Positions 7,444 to 11,093 of a stretch of 11,093 nt of DNA are shown here, one piece after another (within the stretch, counting starts at the first letter, position 1; the number at the start of each line of letters is the position of its first letter). Where the stretch lies: the NCBI GenBank assembly GCA_004151065.3, contig NWUY0300006018.1, positions 65,731 through 76,823 of the forward strand, read 5' to 3'. A program made the translations under genes and the position numbers. The DNA comes from Larix sibirica. Its lineage: Eukaryota; Streptophyta; Pinopsida; Pinales; Pinaceae. Under the pieces are notes generated by a model that did not search any database, was not told where the DNA came from, and worked only from the letters and a program-made list of their open reading frames with translations.

Positions 7444-7925
7444 CCCCCTATGTGCATTCTTCTATGTTCCTAACAAAGTACATGAAAGCAATCCACTAAG
7501 AATAATCAAGCCACTCCTTGTCCTTGACCTATTTGATTTGAATTTACTATTTTCCTTCTTATGATTCATGTGCCACTTACTAGGCATTCCCACTAGAGCC
7601 ATGCCCTATGTAATAGCTTAGTTTCGACCCTTGAAATATAAAATGTTAAATAATGCATTATTTGTATGAGGTGGTTTATCTAATAAAATCCAATCCATGT
7701 GGGCTGAGTTATGATTACCTCATGTGTAAATAGTTTAAATGTTCGTGTATGGATTCCTAGTGAGGAACCTAAGGCCAAAGCCAAACTAGATATGGATGCT
7801 TATGAGCCCCAATATCTAGGATTATGGTGTTGTTGTTATGTTTACTAGGGCATGCATATCCATAAAAGGAAATATATAAAATGTAATATCAACCAAAAAT
7901 TTTGCTTGAGGAAGCAACAAGGGGA
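7444..7925. other. No gene recognised; leader side of the minus-strand PBS
   Basis: Stops are frequent in all frames and no motif was found. By position it would be the untranslated leader and early gag of the minus-strand element primed at 7926-7936. Confidence 0.3.
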
Positions 7926-7936
7926 CTATGATACCA
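7926..7936 (-). other. Primer-binding site, minus strand (tRNA-iMet type)
   Basis: The - strand reads TGGTATCATAG, 10 of 11 positions matching the plant PBS TGGTATCAGAG. It is preceded on that strand by a pyrimidine run with CATTCACCCCC and CCCCTCTTG. Many plant Copia LTRs have such a CACCCCC...CTCT end just before GTGGTATCAGAG, so the context supports the call. Confidence 0.55.
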
Positions 7937-8010
7937 CAAGAGGGGAAGAGGAAAGGGGGTGAATGGGTCATTTAACCTTGACACTTGTCCCTTAAGAGAT
8001 GCTAGATTTT
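7937..8010 (-). mobile_element. U5-like end of a minus-strand 5' LTR
   Basis: On the - strand this segment reads GGTTAAATGACCCATTCACC, then a pyrimidine run (complement of the 22-base purine run 7938-7959), ending beside the PBS. There is no clean CA end, so the last bases have decayed. The LTR should extend to the right, but its start was not found. Alternatively the purine run followed by TGAATG at 7960 could be a + strand polypurine tract beside an LTR. The neighbouring PBS makes the minus-strand reading better. Confidence 0.4.
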
Positions 8011-9599
8011 AGTCCATGCCTCCTTACAAAGTGTTCCAATCAAACTTGAATTGAGTGATCCTTTTGATGTTTCCCCATGCTTCTTGGGAAAGTGTCTACT
8101 CTCCATGCAAAGGGGTAGTATATATTGTTTAAATTCTTGGGGAAGCTTCATCATTATCATTATCATTTATTCTTTCTCCAATCAATATTCATATCTCATC
8201 ATCATGCTATGATTATTTTCCTCCCTTGGGTTAGGGTAAATCAACATGATTCCCATGGATTTTATGGTTATTATGCTTGCAAATTGCAAGAGAGTCTTGT
8301 GTACTCATGACCGGTAATAGCATATGGAAGTTGCGATTTATTGTTGAGAATATGAGAAAATGTGATGGTTTTAAAGATGGAAACTAAAGCAAACCCCATT
8401 AAATTTAAAACCTTGTCATTGTTGCTCAAGGACAATTTTAGAGCTAGGTGTTTTCTCTTAAGGGTTATCCATAGAAGGAAACCAATAATATTGGACTCTT
8501 TATGCCTACACTAAAAACATTGCAAGGAAGAAGATCCCCGAGGAAGTACTGGACAAAGAAAGAGGAGATATTCCATGTGTTGTAGGGTAGTGGAAAAGAG
8601 TGCCATGGTTGATTGATGGCTAGATGAGGGTTTGGAGTGCTCAATAGTGAGCATACTGGATTTGTCATAATAGTAATGGGTCAAGATGAGTGAGATTAAA
8701 TCCTTGTCGGAATTTCCTTTCCCTTGGTATTATCATAGTCTGGCTTGGGAAAAAAATCTATTGATGCCCTCAATACATCCCAAGCCCTAGGGATTGAAGA
8801 CCCCCGATCTTGATGTTGAATACTTAGTGTGGATTAAACCTCATATTATTGGCACCATCAGATGTATTGAGTTTCCTTGATTACTTTATCTTATTTCACT
8901 CTTTGATTTGCTTATGTTTGAATGGTTCATGTGATAGCATTGTTTCGATCACTTTTGAAAGATTCGTGGATTAAGATTTGTTGATTTGCATCTCGGTGAT
9001 GATCTTATGTTAATGATATTTGGATGCTTCATTAGACCGGATGAATTGATTTGAGTAAAGTGGTTCCTTGAATTATTTGAATTATGATCTTGTGTTATAT
9101 GGTTTGCCAATGGTGAATGTTTTTCTCTATATTTACAAGATAATGTCCTTATGTGCAATTAAAACCGCTCAATATAGTGTATGTGCAAGAATGTTATGCA
9201 TAGTCCTTAAAGCCGCGGAGTAATCAAAGGCTTATAATCACAATGCTTGAAGTTCAAATTTTAATTAATATTGCATTTATTGTCTATTAATATTACATGC
9301 ATTAAGTAATCTAATGTTTTTGTCATTTAAGTCTCATCATTAGGCGTCCATGTCAATTATGACGACCTAAGCTAATAAAATATATAATTAACATTTATTG
9401 CAAGAGAGCACCTATACATTTAATTAGATGATGGGAAAACCAATAAAAAAGCAACAAAAGTTATAAATAAGACAAACCATTTAAGATAAGAGTCGGATTA
9501 TTCATTCATTTGGTTATTCTTTGTCTAATTATCTTTTTCTAAGCTTATTTATGCAAAGTAATGAAAATTCCTAGTAAAACATTAAATAGGATAAACATT
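8011..9599. other. Long stretch with no recognisable gene
   Basis: ORFs here are short (61-69 codons at most) and without motifs. A small imperfect CATTAT microsatellite lies at about 8149-8169. A hairpin-like pair TAGGCGTC/GACGACCTA with a one-base bulge occurs at about 9342-9370. The part next to 9600 lies beyond the break in the minus-strand Copia integrase and shows no reverse transcriptase. It probably consists of old repeat pieces, but none can be named. Confidence 0.4.
8149..8169 (+). repeat. Short CATTAT microsatellite
   Basis: TCATCATTATCATTATCATT is an imperfect run of the 6-base unit CATTAT, three to four units long. Confidence 0.6.
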
Positions 9600-9730
9600 T
9601 TATTGTTTGAACACATTTTTTTCAATCATTGCCCTAAATTCCTTGAAATTTTGAAAGACATGATCCTTACTTTTCAAGAAATATACCCAAATATACTTGG
9701 AAAAATCATCAATAAATGTCAAAACATACC
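9600..9730 (-). pseudogene. Copia integrase core fragment
   Basis: Integrase joins element DNA to the host chromosome. The minus-strand frame beginning near 9730 reads RYVLT and then FIDDFSKYIWVYFLKSKD, a hallmark of the Copia integrase core, and continues HVFQNFKEFRAMIEKN to a TAA at 9602-9600. The first catalytic aspartate is in HND of the preceding segment. The second aspartate (the DNGGE box) and the final glutamate would follow, but similarity stops first. The frame differs from that of the upstream segment, so there is a frameshift near 9725. Confidence 0.85.
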
Positions 9731-10194
9731 TTGAACCTGCTAATGATGGTTAGTTCAATGTAGAGGTCATTATGGATAAGTTCAAGCTAAATATTTGCTC
9801 TACCAGATTGCCCTATCTCAAATGAACACTAGTGTTGCTTTCTAAACAGGCATACTTTGCATACACCATTAGGGGAAACTACCTTTGGGAGTACATTAAC
9901 CATATTAAACTTGACCATCACTTTCATACTTTGGAAATTTAGATGTTCAAGTCTCTACCAAATTATGCTTTGGTCATTTGTTCTAGATGTGAGTCTAGTT
10001 GGTCCTAGATACTTCTTAAGGAAGCCATAAAGATTATACAATATCAAACCAGAGTTCAATCTTCTTACCAATTCAAGTTGGGGAATAGGCAACAAATTGA
10101 CACTCAATCTTAGTACATGATAGACATTAGTGATCACACCACTATCCAATCCTACCACAACTAGAAATAGTAGGTGAATAATTATCTGTAACAC
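9725..10194 (-). pseudogene. Copia GAG-pre-integrase and integrase zinc-binding remnant
   Basis: The frame from 10194 is open to a stop at 9957-9955 and contains NVYHVLRLSVNLLPIPQL, the V-x-HVP-x-L-x-x-NLLS-x-x-QL signature after the protease. Reading past the stop, the same frame gives RLEHLNFQSMKVMVKF, then CKVCLFRKQH, a stop, and LELIHNDLY. These are the HHCC zinc-binding domain and the start of the catalytic core. The first zinc histidine (in WHRR) falls at the stop codon. The second histidine, the C-x2-C pair and the HND aspartate are kept. The motif order is unambiguous for Copia. Confidence 0.85.
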
Positions 10195-10217
10195 ATATTA
10201 TTTTTATGCAACCTTAT

Positions 10218-10330
10218 TTAATGAAGAAATAAGAGAAAACTATCCTTAGTCATATTATGGTCACAACTAGAATTGATTATGCACTCACTTTCAAAAGGGT
10301 GAGCATGCAATTCTTGAGAAGTACTAATAG
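10218..10330 (-). pseudogene. Copia aspartic protease active-site remnant
   Basis: Copia protease processes the gag-pol polyprotein. The minus strand reads ECIINSSCDHNMTKDSFL around 10286-10235, matching the W-I-I-D-S-G-x-x-x-H-M-T block. The catalytic DSG triplet now reads NSS. It lies between gag and the NLLS segment, as expected. The rest of the protease is short and in a shifted frame (VTDNYSPTISSCGRIG near 10197-10150). Confidence 0.65.
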
Positions 10331-10479
10331 AACAAATATAGTTATATTGCTTACCTTCTGAAATTTGATGCTATAGGTTGATGGGTCGATCAGTGGACAC
10401 CTCACATTCTCCTTAAGATCATGGATCTTCTTCCAAAATTATTCTTAACATATCCTACCTATCCACGGTGCCAATAAGT

Positions 10480-11093
10480 CTTCTTCTTCTTAACTTTCTT
10501 AGTCAATGGATGATTATCATGCATTTTTTTCATTATGGTCAACACGATCCTTATCATGGTAGCTTTCATGATATTTATCCTGATCACATCCACAACATAT
10601 TTTTATATAGTTTTGTCGATCTTTCCTCTTAAGAAGGCGGACCTATTCATTATTCTCAATTTTACCTTCATCAAGCATCTTTTCCTATATATGTCCTAAT
10701 TAGCAAGCAAGAAAGAAGCAAAGGTATAGTCCTTACCATCTTCATTTCTATAAGCACAAACATCACAAAACATGTCAAACATAAAAATTCATAGGGCGTC
10801 TTTAGATTCATCAAGATCAGTTTTATATGATATCCATCTTTCTTTGGAAAGTATTTTCCACATTCACCCAACTTCCATTGTAGATTCTTCACACAAGCCA
10901 AGTAATCTTAAATCCTATCAAAGAAGAGAAGGTTAAAAGATATAAAGTCTTTTTCAATCTACATAACCTAACTTTCATTGAATGCATCAAACAGAGTCTT
11001 CAACTTCTTCTATGCTTGATTTGGAGACTCAATATTGCTTGTATTAAAGCGAATCTCCTTGGAGATTGTTGAAATATTGTAACTTCAAAGAAT
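10480..11093 (-). pseudogene. Copia gag remnant, cut by the window edge
   Basis: Gag forms the particle that packages element RNA. From about 11037 one minus-strand frame reads KKLKTLFDAFNES, IEKDFISFNLLFFDRI, a stop, DYLACVKNLQWKLGECGK and FPKKDGYHIKLILMNLKTPY. This matches the plant Copia gag pattern (F-x-x-I-x-x-YLA...LGECGK...ILMNL-x-x-PY). The frame stays readable for about 120 codons with four stops. A frameshift near 10745 then gives EDGKDYTFASFLLAN and a basic tail with ICCGCDQDKYH near 10597-10565, which may be a degenerate zinc knuckle. The true start lies to the right of the window. Confidence 0.8.

Larger units (their letters stand above)
9600..11093 (-). mobile_element. Decayed Copia element: gag, protease, integrase start; truncated
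   Basis: Read right to left, the minus strand shows gag (about 11050-10500), protease (10330-10218), GAG-pre-integrase (10194-9800) and the beginning of the integrase core (9800-9600). This is the Copia order, with integrase before reverse transcriptase. The gag start and 5' LTR lie beyond the right edge. Similarity stops at 9600, and no integrase end, reverse transcriptase or RNase H follows to the left, so the element is cut there. Many stops and at least three frameshifts show an old dead copy. Confidence 0.85.

Noticed and set aside
8847-8860. TGGCACCATC, similar to the Gypsy PBS TGGCGCCGTC with both changes at CpG sites
   Set aside because: Only ten bases match loosely. No LTR end in CA lies just before it and no Gypsy coding motif follows, so it is not enough for a feature.
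8465-9158. Minus-strand ORFs of 67-69 codons
   Set aside because: No motif, no neighbouring signals and length within chance expectation.
1-11093. CRISPR array, bacterial operon or phage-like system
   Set aside because: No regularly spaced repeats, no ribosome-binding sites with long ORFs, and all coding remnants are of plant retrotransposon families.

Overview
The window looks like intergenic DNA from a seed plant with a large, repeat-filled genome. The dense layering of very old elements would suit a conifer or another gymnosperm, but the species cannot be told from the sequence. It is AT-rich by eye. I found no intact protein-coding gene, rRNA, functional tRNA, CRISPR array or bacterial-type operon. 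The open reading frames are short, and the recognisable coding signal all comes from decayed retrotransposons with stops and frameshifts.

Layout. (1) 1-476 on the + strand: the end of an LTR, then a tRNA-iMet-type primer-binding site (PBS) that sits in a 37-bp tandem duplication. (2) About 1340-2121, +: a faint Copia reverse-transcriptase trace, a polypurine-like tract, and a complete 360-bp LTR with TGTTAG/CTAACA ends, a TATA box and AATAAA. (3) About 2464-5045, +: a broken plant LINE. It has an ORF1 RNA-binding segment with a zinc knuckle, an endonuclease carrying an internal 128-bp tandem duplication, and an RNase H domain ending at a stop codon. Almost the whole reverse transcriptase is missing. 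(4) 5046-5940: unrecognised, including the longest ORF of the window. (5) 5942-6048, -: an 83-bp tRNA-derived SINE-like insert between perfect 12-bp direct repeats. (6) About 6735-8000, -: edges of one or two further LTR elements (an LTR start with a polypurine tract, and a PBS with a U5-like end). (7) 8000-9599: no recognisable gene. (8) 9600-11093, -: a decayed Copia element read right to left as gag, protease, GAG-pre-integrase and integrase core. It is cut off inside the integrase and runs off the right edge.

These pieces do not form a working pathway. They are successive insertions that later lost active-site residues, gained stops and were partly deleted. I found no convincing new biological system. 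The most informative points are the LINE that kept endonuclease and RNase H but lost its reverse transcriptase, the two short tandem duplications inside functional sites, and the SINE-like insert with clean target-site duplications.
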